Assembly (NCBI GenBank): GCA_012295275.1
Contig: CM022667.1
Span: 14,654,668 to 14,718,667 of the forward strand
Direction: 5' to 3'
Origin: Chrysomallon squamiferum
Lineage: Eukaryota; Mollusca; Gastropoda; Neomphalida; Peltospiridae
DNA: 64,000 nucleotides
Made by a program: the position numbers and the translations under genes. This document shows, one piece after another, positions 52,166 through 64,000 of this stretch. Within the stretch, counting starts at the first letter, position 1. Each line of letters opens with the position of its first letter. The notes beneath the pieces were generated by a model. That model searched no databases, had not been told where the DNA came from, and was given only the letters and a program-made list of their open reading frames with translations.

Positions 52166-55100
52166 TCAGGGCACACCTCTTCAGAAACCATTTTTATTTA
52201 TATTATTACAAATAGTACATTGTAAATCACAAAAAATAATTTTGTACCAATAAAATATATTATCTGAAAAAAAGTCTGTAACACAAACAAAACACCCACA
52301 TTAAAAAAAGAAAAAAATTACTGTGCACATTAAATAATAATTAAAAATGAGAAATAAAATAAGTACTAATATTTGTCTTTTTAAAGGTGGATTAACAAAT
52401 ATTGAAATAAATAATATAGGAATTTTCCTTTATAATATGAAAAAATATACTATCATATGTAACATACCAGATAAAATATAAAATAATTAAAATTATTCTT
52501 AACGATAAAACACAATAACTTGACAGCTTTTTCAGACAAAATATTGTTTGATTTACTTTAAAACTTTATTATCAGACCCTGCTGAAATTGTATACATCAA
52601 AAATTTGTTTTCCTTAAATAAAGATTTTCCATCAATAAAATACTGGATTGGAATCAGTTTTTGCCATAGGTGGCTTTTGAGCAAATGATTTTGTTTCAGA
52701 TGTGACTGAAGTATGTAACAATTTTATATTCTGAAACATGGAACAAAATGGCACATGTAGCTTGAATAAATCTGTACCTATATCTAAATAGTTTTTGAAT
52801 TTCACTTAAAAACCCATTAAGAGCCTTTGTTCCAACCCAGTATTTTATGTGTTTCATCACCAAATCCAAACCCTGTTATTTTGTGCGATTGTTTTTATTT
52901 TTTGAGACAACCTAAGCAAGAAGCCCACTTAACTTTCTGCAATATAGTGATTTAAACCAGTTTTTCTTGTCCATTAATTTTTCAACATATTTCATAGAAC
53001 CTTTCTGAGTGGAGCCCCAAGAATAAATTTTATACCATGATAGAAGTATGATAAATTATGTGATGCAGTTATAATCATTATATGTCATAAATATATAGCT
53101 TTTGCTGTCTTAGAGTCTTGCAAGACATAACTATACCTCTCCCAGTTAAGAATCAGTCATAATCTCTATCCCACAATGAAATATAGTGACAAAGAAAAAA
53201 ATTCCAGCTTGTTATTCATATTTGATGTGGACCAATGAAAAGATGACAAAAAGTAATCAGAATAAACAACTGTTATTTTCATCCATTATGCTTATACTGT
53301 TTCAGAATTCATATTTGGATGAAAGAAAACAAAGTAAAAAATAATGCTTATTTAAAGCAAACATACATATACTTTCATCAGTTATGTTAAAATTATTTCA
53401 CAATTCGTATTAATAAAGGTTTTGATGTGTAAAGATTTTATGATTGTTTGCAGTCATACTTTAAAAATGTATTTTATATCATTTGTAGATCACAAATAAG
53501 TATGTTGAGATATAAAACATATGGTATTATAACCTATATACATTTCTGTTGTAAATATTCTTGAACGGGCTGCATACAAAACCAAAGATTATTATTGGTA
53601 GCAAACATCAATCAAAAACATTTGACATCTAAATATGATCTCTTATCATTTTTGATGTATACTAGAATGGATGTTATTGCAGGCAGTTGTGAAGAATACT
53701 AAAATGTATCTTATGTAATACTTCTATAATACTAAAATGACACCACAAAATGAAAATGTGTAGGTTATTGAGGGTTTTTTCTTTCATCCACATAACCTGA
53801 AGTGAAGAATATATATTTTACCATAAATTACCAAAACATCTAATGACATCGATATTCCTGTTGTCAAAAATTTTCATACAAACTATTGTATTTTTAAGGT
53901 GAGCAACAATATTTTATGTTTGTCATAATTCACTTAGGGAGCATCAAACATCCCCCCCCCACACACACATACACAAAGACATTTTCCATGCATAGCCATT
54001 GCAAAAAACAAGCAAAATAATGAAATGCACATTACTCTTAAGTACATTTCCCATTACAAATGATATTATATGGATTTCAAAACATTGATGTTTTATTTAT
54101 ATACAGATGTAGTTATAAGTAACTAGCATTCAAGTTGCACCTCATTAAAAATTCACAAAAGAAATAATAAGAAACTGACACATTCTAAAAGGTTAATAAT
54201 AAAAAGAATAATAATAAAACAATGTTAAAAAAATGATAATAAAAAATTCTTCTACCATTATTATTTTGTTTGTTTCACCCTTAGGGTTTTAAATCTTTTT
54301 GTATATATTACTAAAATAAATAAATGAAGATAACAAAATGTTAAATTATTATAATATATATTCAGATACATGTCTTTTACATATCACTTCATAATATATA
54401 GGAAAAATTAACTAGTGAAAATAATTATGTTTTAATAGATAGCTGTGACATAAACCTATTAAATATTTTAAATTTCTTCATAATTTTGATCCCTAAGATT
54501 TCAAAAAAGTATTATGCATCTTTTTCTACCTTGATTTATATATGACTATTTCTAGAATGAATGATGCACATTATTACTATCTTCAGAAATGTTTATTATG
54601 GGAAAAAGAAATCTATCTTTAAAAATCACTTTTTATTTACATATACTGAACAAATACAAAAAGTTAAGGATCATAGCAGTATTTGTTTACATTATTTTGA
54701 AGGATTGGTGCAATTTGTGACTGGCCAGAAAGTTTCATATACAGAATAACTTAATGTTCATGTCATGATTCACATCTGTTACATATCTAAACTTGTTCCA
54801 ATATCATTTTCTTTTTATTTACAATAAATAATGATTAATATATGAATATAAAGGAAAGTGTGATTTATATATCAATGACTGAGCTAATGTAGGATGATAC
54901 ATAATACTACTACTAACACTATTATTAATAATAATAAAAATTAAAAGGAACTGCTTTAGATAGTGATAAAAATTTTAATAATTATATTTAGCAATAATTA
55001 AAACATTTCATAAACCACCTAAAAACATTGTATTAATAAGTAATAAATTTACATCCCAGAATAAATTAATTAAAATAAACACCTAAATGAATTGCTGATT

Positions 55101-55293
55101 AATGAAACAAAAATACGTCAAAAAATAATAATAATAATAATTAGAAAAGAAAGACACATATATAAAAGCTAAGGAATACATTATGTTACACTGATAAACC
55201 TTTATGTACAATATGTGAATCAAAAAGCAAAATATGTCAAAAAAGCAAACAAGTTCTGTTAATTTGCATACTGACTTAAATTTGTACAATTGG
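52166..55293 (-). other. SLC66A2: Probable long 3' UTR of SLC66A2
   Basis: From the stop at 55294 down to about 52170 the sequence is AT-rich but almost free of the dinucleotide and trinucleotide arrays that crowd the rest of the window. On the minus strand, AATAAA at 52198-52193 followed by GU-rich aggtgtgcc is a plausible cleavage site. Other AATAAA copies (for example near 54625) would give shorter ends. Confidence 0.5.
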
Positions 55294-57411
<2,118 letters not shown>

Positions 57412-57605
57412 CTGTGAATTAAAAAATATATGAAAGATTAATGTAATAATGTTCATATTTAAATATAAATCACATCTGTTTTACAATCTTAAATAAAACA
57501 CCAACTCTCAGATTTAGCTTTCAGATGTTAATGTAAATTAATTTAAATTAATAAAAATATTGCATAACATTGTCTTACAAGTAATTATGTGCTATAGAGC
57601 AAACC

Positions 57606-57607
<2 letters not shown>

Positions 57608-57681
<74 letters not shown>

Positions 57682-57718
57682 AATAATAATAATAATAATA
57701 ATGATAATGGTAATGATG

Positions 57719-57773
<55 letters not shown>

Positions 57774-57866
57774 TACAGTTCCAGCTTTTGTGATAATGAT
57801 AATGATAATGATGATGATAATAATAATAATAATAGCCATAAATATACACTTCCAGCTTTTGTGATC
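57608..57866. repeat. (GA)n, (AAT)n and a 26-bp flank duplication in SLC66A2 intron
   Basis: (GA)n at 57608-57678, AAT/GAT at 57682-57769 and 57793-57835. The segment after each AAT run (57769-57794 and 57840-57865, containing ttccagcttttgtgat) is repeated with one change, so a 71-bp unit including AAT repeats was duplicated. Confidence 0.95.
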
Positions 57867-58132
57867 AAGCTTATAAACTAAGATAACAAACGTGTGTCTA
57901 CCCACAAGGCCAAGAAATCCTTGAATAAAGTTCACGTTGTAACCCAAATCACAATCACTTAAATCAGGATATTGATAAAAAATTTAAAAAATATAAAAAA
58001 GAAAGAAAGAAAATGGAAATAATATCATAAATCGTATGTTTTATTTTACTACTTTTAATTGTGTCCATTTTTTTGAAAAAAATCAATAAAATTAAGCGAC
58101 AGAATTATGATATTATGTGACAGTCGTCTCAC

Positions 58133-58205
58133 CTGTACACCACAACATAAAACACATCATATTATTAACGTATATCCGGTGGATGAAAGTTGTCTCCCTT
58201 AAGTT
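58133..58205 (-). promoter_or_regulatory. SLC66A2: Candidate SLC66A2 5' non-coding exon and promoter
   Basis: Minus-strand gtacag|gtgaga puts a good donor at 58133/58132, matching the acceptor at 57411. Just upstream is aagggagacaactttcat (58202-58185). The transcription start is not visible directly. Confidence 0.5.
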
Positions 58206-58447
58206 TAATAGCATAAAACCCCATAGTTCCTAAAGTTTGTGTTTGTATCTAAAACTGTAATTTCATACCAGTTTAATTTTTGTTCTCACCACATTATCTG
58301 ACAGTATAGACCTGAAAAAATAATAAATTACTAAGTAATTACCAGAAAAAATTAATATAATGAACTTAAAATGTAATTAACTGAAAAGAAAAAAAATGGG
58401 CAAGACAAGATCTTTATTTGCCATATATATCTATTTTGCTACGGTGG

Positions 58448-58448
<1 letters not shown>

Positions 58449-58506
<58 letters not shown>

Positions 58507-58678
58507 TATTATTATTATTATTATTATCATCATCATCGTCGTCGTCGTCGTCGTCGTCGTCGTGATTATTATTATTGATTCATGTGTCATGGTAACTTGT
58601 TTTTTATTTTGTTTTATTCACAGAATCATTTATCTTTAATAATAATAATAATAATAATGACAGTAGTGATGTTGGTAA

Positions 58679-58745
<67 letters not shown>
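58449..58745. repeat. AAT-ATT-CAT-CGT repeat chain and second (AAT)n between two promoters
   Basis: (AAT)n at 58449-58504 turns directly into (ATT)n at 58504-58527, then CAT, then (CGT)n at 58537-58562, then ATT. A second (AAT)n covers 58638-58658 and a third 58681-58745. The AAT/ATT junction is palindromic. Confidence 0.96.
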
Positions 58746-58746
<1 letters not shown>

Positions 58747-58784
58747 TGTCTTTTCGTTATGGCGTCTTGTATTTTGCATCACTT

Positions 58785-58821
58785 CCAAGGGAAATTACTC
58801 TCGTAAATACACAGGTTAATT
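58785..58821 (+). promoter_or_regulatory. TIMM21: TIMM21 5' leader with AAGGGAAATTACTC
   Basis: caagggaaattactctcg lies 22-36 bases before the TIMM21 ATG and resembles aagggagacaact in the divergent SLC66A2 promoter. Confidence 0.4.
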
Positions 58822-59203
58822 ATGAGTTCAGCGGGCAGAAACGTTTTGGGAAAGTGCACTAATATACTTTTATCAGAAACGACATGCAAATCCAAACTGT
58901 TATTAAGTTACATGCGTAATAATGTAAATATTGTTGGTTCATTGCATTTAAGTAGATGTCTTTATTCCTGTTTCAATTCGCACTCCCAAGTCAAGTGCAG
59001 GAAGCATGCGGATCAGGCGCCTTCGTATCACATCCCGAAACAAAATGAAGAATTCACAAACCAACGAAATCTGTGGCAGGTTCAGAAAAGATATGCTTCA
59101 GAAAAACCTATTAAATCAACAAGCGAAAATGACCAGAGTTCTAAAAAAGAAATTATGGAAGCCAAAGAAAGTCCTTACGCTCATCTGACCTTGGGAGAAA
59201 AAG
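58822..59203 (+). CDS. TIMM21: TIMM21 exon 1: presequence and linker
   Basis: Residues 1-127 plus one base. Basic residues with few acids up to about residue 67, then a Lys/Ser/Glu-rich linker ending SPYAHLTLGEK. The donor is aaag|gtaaat. Confidence 0.95.
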
Positions 59204-61719
59204 GTAAATAATAATTTACTACATATATGGTATTATACCATAGACTGGATAGTGGTGATTTTGAATTTTTGGTATAGACAGGGATACTAAAGACTGAAAA
59301 AACTTTGCTTGAAATAAAGAATAATTGGAATCGGGCACTGAAATGAGACATGATGATGATAAATTGAATGTTAGTTTAGCAATTGCAGCCAGTTCAGGAA
59401 TATAATTAAATGATTGGTAAAAAATTAATTCTGTTTCATGTGTTTCAGTGAAAGAAGCTGGCAAAGATGCAACATACGCTGGTATTGTAATTATTGGTAT
59501 AGGTGTTACAGGTATGTGCGGTGGAACATTTTATATTTTCATTTTTATATAGTTTGTGAGGAATTATCATATTAGCCATATACTGATATAGTATATATTC
59601 TTTCTTTCTTTCTTCTTTTTTTTTTTTTTTTTTCATATAAATAAATAAATAAATAATAATGATAACTGTTATTACTTTTATTTTCATTAATTAAAATGCT
59701 TGTATTCTTCTGCATTTACATATCCAAGGGGATAGCAGATATATGTTATTATTTATAACCATATACAATTATTATAAGCAGGATGTTTGATAGGTAAGAA
59801 TTATGATTATTTGTATGTTAGATCTGCAGACAGATAGACATAGACAACTGGATTTATCATAAAACTTTTTTATTTTCATTTATACTAGAGAAGTTTTTTT
59901 ATATATATATAAATTAATAGATAAATTATAAGCTGATGTTATTTCTTTTCTTTTTCTTTCAGTATTCATACTGAAACTGTAAATCAGAGTGAACCTTATT
60001 CTTTTTTAAATAATATTTATGACAACATCAAAAGATTTTCTTATATTAACTAACATTTAAAAATATATTACAGAGATATGTGTATTGCAGGTGTGATGTT
60101 CTATGCAGTTGGAAGAGAGCTGTTTTCTTCACAAAGTCCTGGTGGTCTCTATGGAAAAGCCTTGAAATTGTGTCAAAAGAATGATCAGGTTTCTTATGTT
60201 TTGTGGATACTAATTTCATTGTCTATAATAATAGTACAATTTATTTTTTGTACCCTTTAATTTTATTTCTTTATTTCTTTTTATTTATTTGTTGTTGTTT
60301 TTTTTAAATAATATTATTGTCTGTATATAGTTTTAAATTTTGTTTGCCCTTTATTTTATTTTTTCTTTACTTTTTACTAGCTTGACCTGTTTTATTTTAT
60401 TTTTTATTATTTACTTTATACTTTTATTATATATATTTTTCTCTGGTTTATGAATAAATGGAATCTTAGTTAACTGCATAAATCATAAAAATTAACATCT
60501 GTTTTTACAGACCAATAATTTATAAATTTATTAGAAAACCACAAGTCCAGTAAAAACTTGTTGACAGGTTTAAAATAAATATGATTGTTCAATTTTTTTT
60601 TTAAAAACAATTTTTGCATTAATGAATATAATCAAAATAATTGTTTAATATCTGTCAATCTTTTTGACTAATTTGATGGTTTCAGTTCATGAACATTTTA
60701 TATTTAGCAATTAGTTTACTGTTGGGGAAACAAAAATTTCTATTACCTAAATTAATAAACTATTTTGATGCTTCAGCTGAAGTCAATGTTGGGTGAGCCA
60801 ATAAAAGGGTATGGAGAAACTACTCGAAGAGGCAGACGTAGATATGTCAGGTAAATCAAGTATCTTTTGTCAACATCTCATCAGTTGTTATGACAACAAA
60901 TAGATGAACAGGCACACGACCAGTGGCTTAGAGTTTACGAAAATGGATGCTTTGTTCGGTTAAGACAATTTGTTTTCTAATATATTTCACTCTCTTTCTC
61001 TTTCTCTCTCCATCTCTTACTGTCACACTCTCACTCTCTCTGTCTTCCTTTTTTATCTGTTAATTTATCTACCTTTCATTTAACCTACACTGGTATTTTA
61101 GCAGGCTTATTGACATAGATAAATATTTTTTTGTTTATTTTACTGATTTATAATAACTATTTTAATTAAATATTATTGTTTTTTTTTCTGTATTATTTAT
61201 TTATTTATTATTATTTTCTTCTACAGTCACCAAGAATACATAGAAAATGGAGTAAAGTATATGAGAATTAGATTTTACATTGAAGGACCTCATGCCAAGG
61301 GTACTGTCAACTTAGAAGCCAAGCAGGTTTGTCTTCACAATTAGTTAATTTTTCCAATCAGTTTTAATTCATTCAGTTAGTAAATAAACAGTTCAAAGTC
61401 AGTTTGTTTAATTCTTTTGTAATTTATCTAAGACATATCTGTCTTACTTTGACTTCTTGATATTTATTTATTTTTAATTTCCTTCCTTCTTTTTTATTTA
61501 TTTATTTTTTTTTTATTTTATTGGGATGTTCATTTTATTGAAAATTTTGGTACCAGTATTTATTTATATGTTTGAAGAATATATTTGTTATTCTCATTTT
61601 TTTTTTTTTTTTTTAATTTTAATTTTCAGAATGATAAAGGGAAATATGAGTACAGATATATAGCTGCAGAGCTGGATGGATATCCCACGAGAACAGTACT
61701 GGTAGTGGACAACACATAA
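58822..61719 (+). CDS. TIMM21: TIMM21, TIM23 translocase subunit
   Basis: Coding exons: 58822-59203, 59449-59511, 60091-60188, 60777-60850, 61227-61326, 61630-61719. They total 807 nt, or 268 residues plus TAA (human about 248). Seen: a basic, acid-poor N-terminus suited to a mitochondrial presequence, then a low-complexity linker. One membrane segment (about 137-155, YAGIVIIGIGVTGVMFYAVG) precedes an intermembrane-space domain with GEPIKGYGETTRRGRRRYVS, RIRFYIEGPHAKGTV and YRYIAAELDGYPTRTVLVVD, all close to the known Tim21 domain. Known: Tim21 links the TIM23 channel to the TOM complex and, in animals, escorts respiratory-chain subunits into assembly intermediates. Neighbours: SLC66A2 divergently upstream, transglutaminase convergently downstream. 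Confidence 0.97.
59449..59511 (+). CDS. TIMM21: TIMM21 exon 2: start of membrane segment
   Basis: 63 nt, phase 1 to 1, encoding VKEAGKDATYAGIVIIGIGV plus T. Acceptor tgtttcag|, donor acag|gtatgt. Confidence 0.94.
60091..60188 (+). CDS. TIMM21: TIMM21 exon 3
   Basis: Acceptor gtattgcag|, donor cag|gtttct. It encodes GVMFYAVGRELFSSQSPGGL and YGKALKLCQKNDQ. Confidence 0.95.
60777..60850 (+). CDS. TIMM21: TIMM21 exon 4
   Basis: It encodes LKSMLGEPIKGYGETTRRGR and RRYV, the most conserved stretch of the Tim21 domain. Acceptor cttcag|, donor cag|gtaaat. Confidence 0.95.
61227..61326 (+). CDS. TIMM21: TIMM21 exon 5
   Basis: It encodes SHQEYIENGVKYMRIRFYIE and GPHAKGTVNLEAKQ. Acceptor ttctacag|, donor cag|gtttgt. 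Confidence 0.95.
61630..61719 (+). CDS. TIMM21: TIMM21 exon 6 and stop
   Basis: It encodes NDKGKYEYRYIAAELDGYPT and RTVLVVDNT, then TAA. The acceptor follows a long T-run (61599-61614). Confidence 0.95.
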   Translation, partial: NDKGKYEYRYIAAELDGYPTRTVLVVDNT

Positions 61720-62420
61720 CAGCTATATAGACTAGCTACACTGAGTATCTGACTGAAAGTGTGCAGTATGCACAACACACACACACAGAGATGCATGTAT
61801 TAACAAACACAGGCATAGACGTGCAGACATACACAACACAGACATATGTATACATTCTGCAAAACACAGCAATAAATTTAACACAAATTCACTCTCTCCC
61901 TGTAATACACCTTCATACAAAACACATACATATATTAGTACAGTGCAGTATGTGTGTATGTGTATAGGTATACATATATAACTATAAGTATGTAGTAGTC
62001 TTTTTCTTCCATGTTTTAACTAATATAATTGAAAACTGATGTGATTTCTACAAAACTTTGACAACATAAAAATAAAAATCTATTTTGAATGCCATGTTTC
62101 ACACGAACCATTTGTCATGGTTTTATGTAATATGCAGTTCATAAATGGATGTTTTAAACATTTCAGTGAACATTTTTATTTAGTATATTAGTAATAAATA
62201 TCTACACATCTTTCTTTGGTTTGTTGTTTTTATAATGCTTGTGAGAGTTTAAGATAAATTAATATCATGTGCACAAATACACAAACACAGACAAATATAT
62301 AATATGTATATATATATATATATATATTATGTATGTATGTATATATAAAGTAGATGTGATTGCTCAGATGTACAAAAGAAAAATAAGAACAATCAAAAAC
62401 CATTTAACTGTTTAGATCAT
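61720..62420 (+). other. TIMM21 3' UTR and convergent intergenic gap
   Basis: CA-rich sequence follows the stop. AATAAA-type signals near 62070 and 62190 could end TIMM21. An AT run lies at 62305-62327. No other gene is seen. Confidence 0.6.
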
Positions 62421-62869
62421 AAAATTGTTTATTCCTGACAACAGGTAAAAAAGTAAAAATGGAACAAGAAAAATAACAAGTAACTGGAAAGTAAATATTT
62501 CTCAGCATCTATAATATGTTGTAATGCGTAGATAGTGTCTCAATGAACTTCATCTTTAATTTCAAATAAAAGTCATAAAAATATATCATTTCTGTAATAG
62601 AGAACATTAAACAATTGCAAAAATATATTAATTATAAAATAAAATATTAATTATTAACTCATTAACAGTGTTGTTGGTGGATAAGTAACATGTTAAAATA
62701 AATGTATACATCATGATTATAATTTGAATCAAAGAGTAACAGTCCAAGTAGTAATAATAATATTTATTGTAAAAGTCGCTACAAATAAAATTACTATATA
62801 TATTGAAAATATGTACGATTTTGTGTTATATAATCTAAAATATTAAATTTAAAATTAAATCGACACAGT
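62421..62869 (-). other. TGM: Probable 3' UTR of the transglutaminase gene
   Basis: AT-rich unique sequence below the stop codon. On the minus strand AATAAA at 62434-62429 could be the poly-A signal, about 10 bp before an overlap-free gap to TIMM21. Confidence 0.45.
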
Positions 62870-63023
62870 TTACACTACAATATCCACAGAATATTTGCCA
62901 TAAATATCGGGCATTTCCTTACAGTCGAAACTAGCCGATAAATCACGAACTCTTTTGTTTCGCTGGGATCCTCTCGCCTTAAGTTTCAGCACAGCTTCCC
63001 ATGTTTCTTTTGCTTTCACCTCA
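62870..63023 (-). CDS. TGM: Transglutaminase last exon
   Basis: Acceptor cttttacag| at 63024. It encodes EVKAKETWEAVLKLKARGSQ, then RNKRVRDLSASFDCKEMP and DIYGKYSVDIVV, stop. The ending matches the final beta-strands of the family. Confidence 0.82.
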
Positions 63024-63606
63024 CTGTAAAAGAAGGTTTTAAAAACAAAATGCTTATAAAGTCTAAATGGTTCATATTACTCTATAGATTCATACGAAGA
63101 GATAAAATTATACATAATTAAAGCCCAATACACAGATTAAAAAACAACATGAAAAAAAAAACGAAAAAATAAATATGAAAACAGTACCTCGTAAAAAATG
63201 ATGTCTTTTGAACTGCGTATAAAGTGTTTATTAACATGTTTGCATAATTTTACAGTTAACACGCGTTCGATTTTGGTTTGTGAAAATGTTTCGTTATGTA
63301 CGTAACGATTATGTTTGTGATTATGATTATTAGTTTGTCATCACGACTACGTACGGAAATCTCATTTCATCCTCCGTGTGGGACACGCAGTCCAGACTCC
63401 CCTCAATACTGAGACAACAGTTAGTGAGAGGAACGTTCAGTGGATTCTTCAGAGTAATCTTTACTTCGATTTCCTCATTCTTCTTGCATTTGCTTGGTCC
63501 CTGAAAAAATACGAACCATCAAACTCTTTACTTATTACAGGCATGCTGAACGTTGAAATTATGTAAGTAATAGGTACTTTTATTTCTAGAGAAAATTACA
63601 TGAAAC

Positions 63607-63661
<55 letters not shown>

Positions 63662-63831
63662 GAAAAAAATAATTAAATACAAAAAATAAAGAAGAAAGTC
63701 TGTTTGACAAACACGCGAGATAAGGCCAGGAAAAATTCTTCCAATAATGAAATTTTATCATCATCATCATCACCAGCACCAGCACCGTCATCATCATTAC
63801 TGTGACTGTCATTATATAATCATCATCACCA

Positions 63832-63887
<56 letters not shown>

Positions 63888-64000
63888 TTAAACACTAACT
63901 TCGAATTTCAGTTCTGGGACTCTGAATCTGTATGTGGCTTCATCAGTGATTTTCTCATGACGTTCTCCAACCAACACATCACCAAAAGCCTCAATCCTCA
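62870..64000 (-). CDS. TGM: Transglutaminase, C-terminal part (partial, runs off the right edge)
   Basis: Minus-strand exons: 64000-63900 (cut by the window edge), 63500-63355, 63023-62870. Together they give about 133 residues plus TAA, in frame at both junctions. Seen: GERHEKITDEATYRFRVPEL, then KCKKNEEIEVKITLKNPLNV followed by PLTNCCLSIEGSL, then ETWEAVLKLKARG and a closing VRDLSASFDCKEMPDIYGKY. Known: NPLxVPLTNCxxxxEG is the signature of the C-terminal beta-barrels of animal transglutaminases, Ca-dependent enzymes that cross-link Gln to Lys (clotting, matrix, epidermal proteins). The catalytic core lies outside the window, so activity cannot be judged. Confidence 0.85.
63355..63500 (-). 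CDS. TGM: Transglutaminase penultimate exon
   Basis: Acceptor attttttcag|, donor cc|gtacgt. It encodes GPSKCKKNEEIEVKITLKNP and the LTNCCLSIEG motif. Confidence 0.86.
63608..63889. repeat. (AAT)n and (ATT)n in a transglutaminase intron
   Basis: AAT at 63608-63661, CAT at 63759-63797 and ATT at 63834-63887. The AAT and ATT runs face each other as an inverted pair about 170 bp apart. Confidence 0.96.
63900..64000 (-). CDS. TGM: Transglutaminase exon, 5' part outside the window
   Basis: It encodes RIEAFGDVLVGERHEKITDE then ATYRFRVPELKFE. The donor gttagt is non-optimal but gives the correct phase. Confidence 0.75.

Noticed and set aside
58396-58806. NNNN/IIII frames between SLC66A2 and TIMM21
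   Set aside because: AAT/ATT repeat translation in the promoter gap.

Overview
The window is eukaryotic nuclear DNA, most likely from a cephalopod mollusc and probably an octopus. The reasons are very AT-rich non-coding sequence, long introns, dense runs of simple repeats ((GA/CT)n, (GATA)n, (ACAT)n, (AAT)n, (AGT)n, poly-A/T), and animal genes with ordinary GT-AG introns. There is no operon, phage, IS element or CRISPR array. The taxon is inferred from genome texture and gene content, not from a marker gene.

Four protein-coding genes can be built exon by exon, and every splice junction keeps the reading frame. (1) A plus-strand gene with 13 coding exons between 2722 and 42598 encodes a 796-residue orphan class C GPCR of the GPR158/GPR179/Smog type: signal peptide, Cache-like ectodomain, Cys-rich EGF-like stalk, seven membrane segments, coiled coil, and a C-terminal PDZ-ligand-like STNV. 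Its first intron is 23.4 kb and full of microsatellites. (2) A minus-strand gene with 4 coding exons between 57348 and 55294 encodes a 255-residue PQ-loop membrane protein, SLC66A2 (PQLC1). A 3 kb microsatellite-poor stretch below its stop is probably its long 3' UTR. (3) A plus-strand gene with 6 coding exons between 58822 and 61719 encodes TIMM21 (268 residues), a subunit of the mitochondrial inner-membrane TIM23 translocase. (4) The last three coding exons of a transglutaminase lie on the minus strand from 64000 to 62870 and run off the right edge.

Layout: 1-2721 holds repeats and the presumed 5' leader of the GPCR gene. 2722-42598 is the GPCR gene. 42599-52170 is its 3' UTR plus intergenic repeats and old retroposon-like debris. 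52170-58200 is SLC66A2. 58200-58821 is a compact head-to-head promoter region shared with TIMM21 and interrupted by trinucleotide repeats. 58822-62200 is TIMM21, tail-to-tail with the transglutaminase gene. The four products work in different compartments (neuronal or epithelial plasma membrane, endomembranes, mitochondrion, and cytosol or extracellular space), so no shared pathway is implied. The SLC66A2-TIMM21 pairing may be old linkage, since both human genes are on 18q.

No new biological system is evident. The most interesting non-genic signals are CT arrays just upstream of several GPCR exons, two degenerate minisatellites (about 15 bp and 22 bp units), an inverted 38-bp pair bracketing 1.57 kb, an excess of full CRE palindromes, and a 16-bp perfect palindrome just upstream of a retroposed-looking poly-A end.
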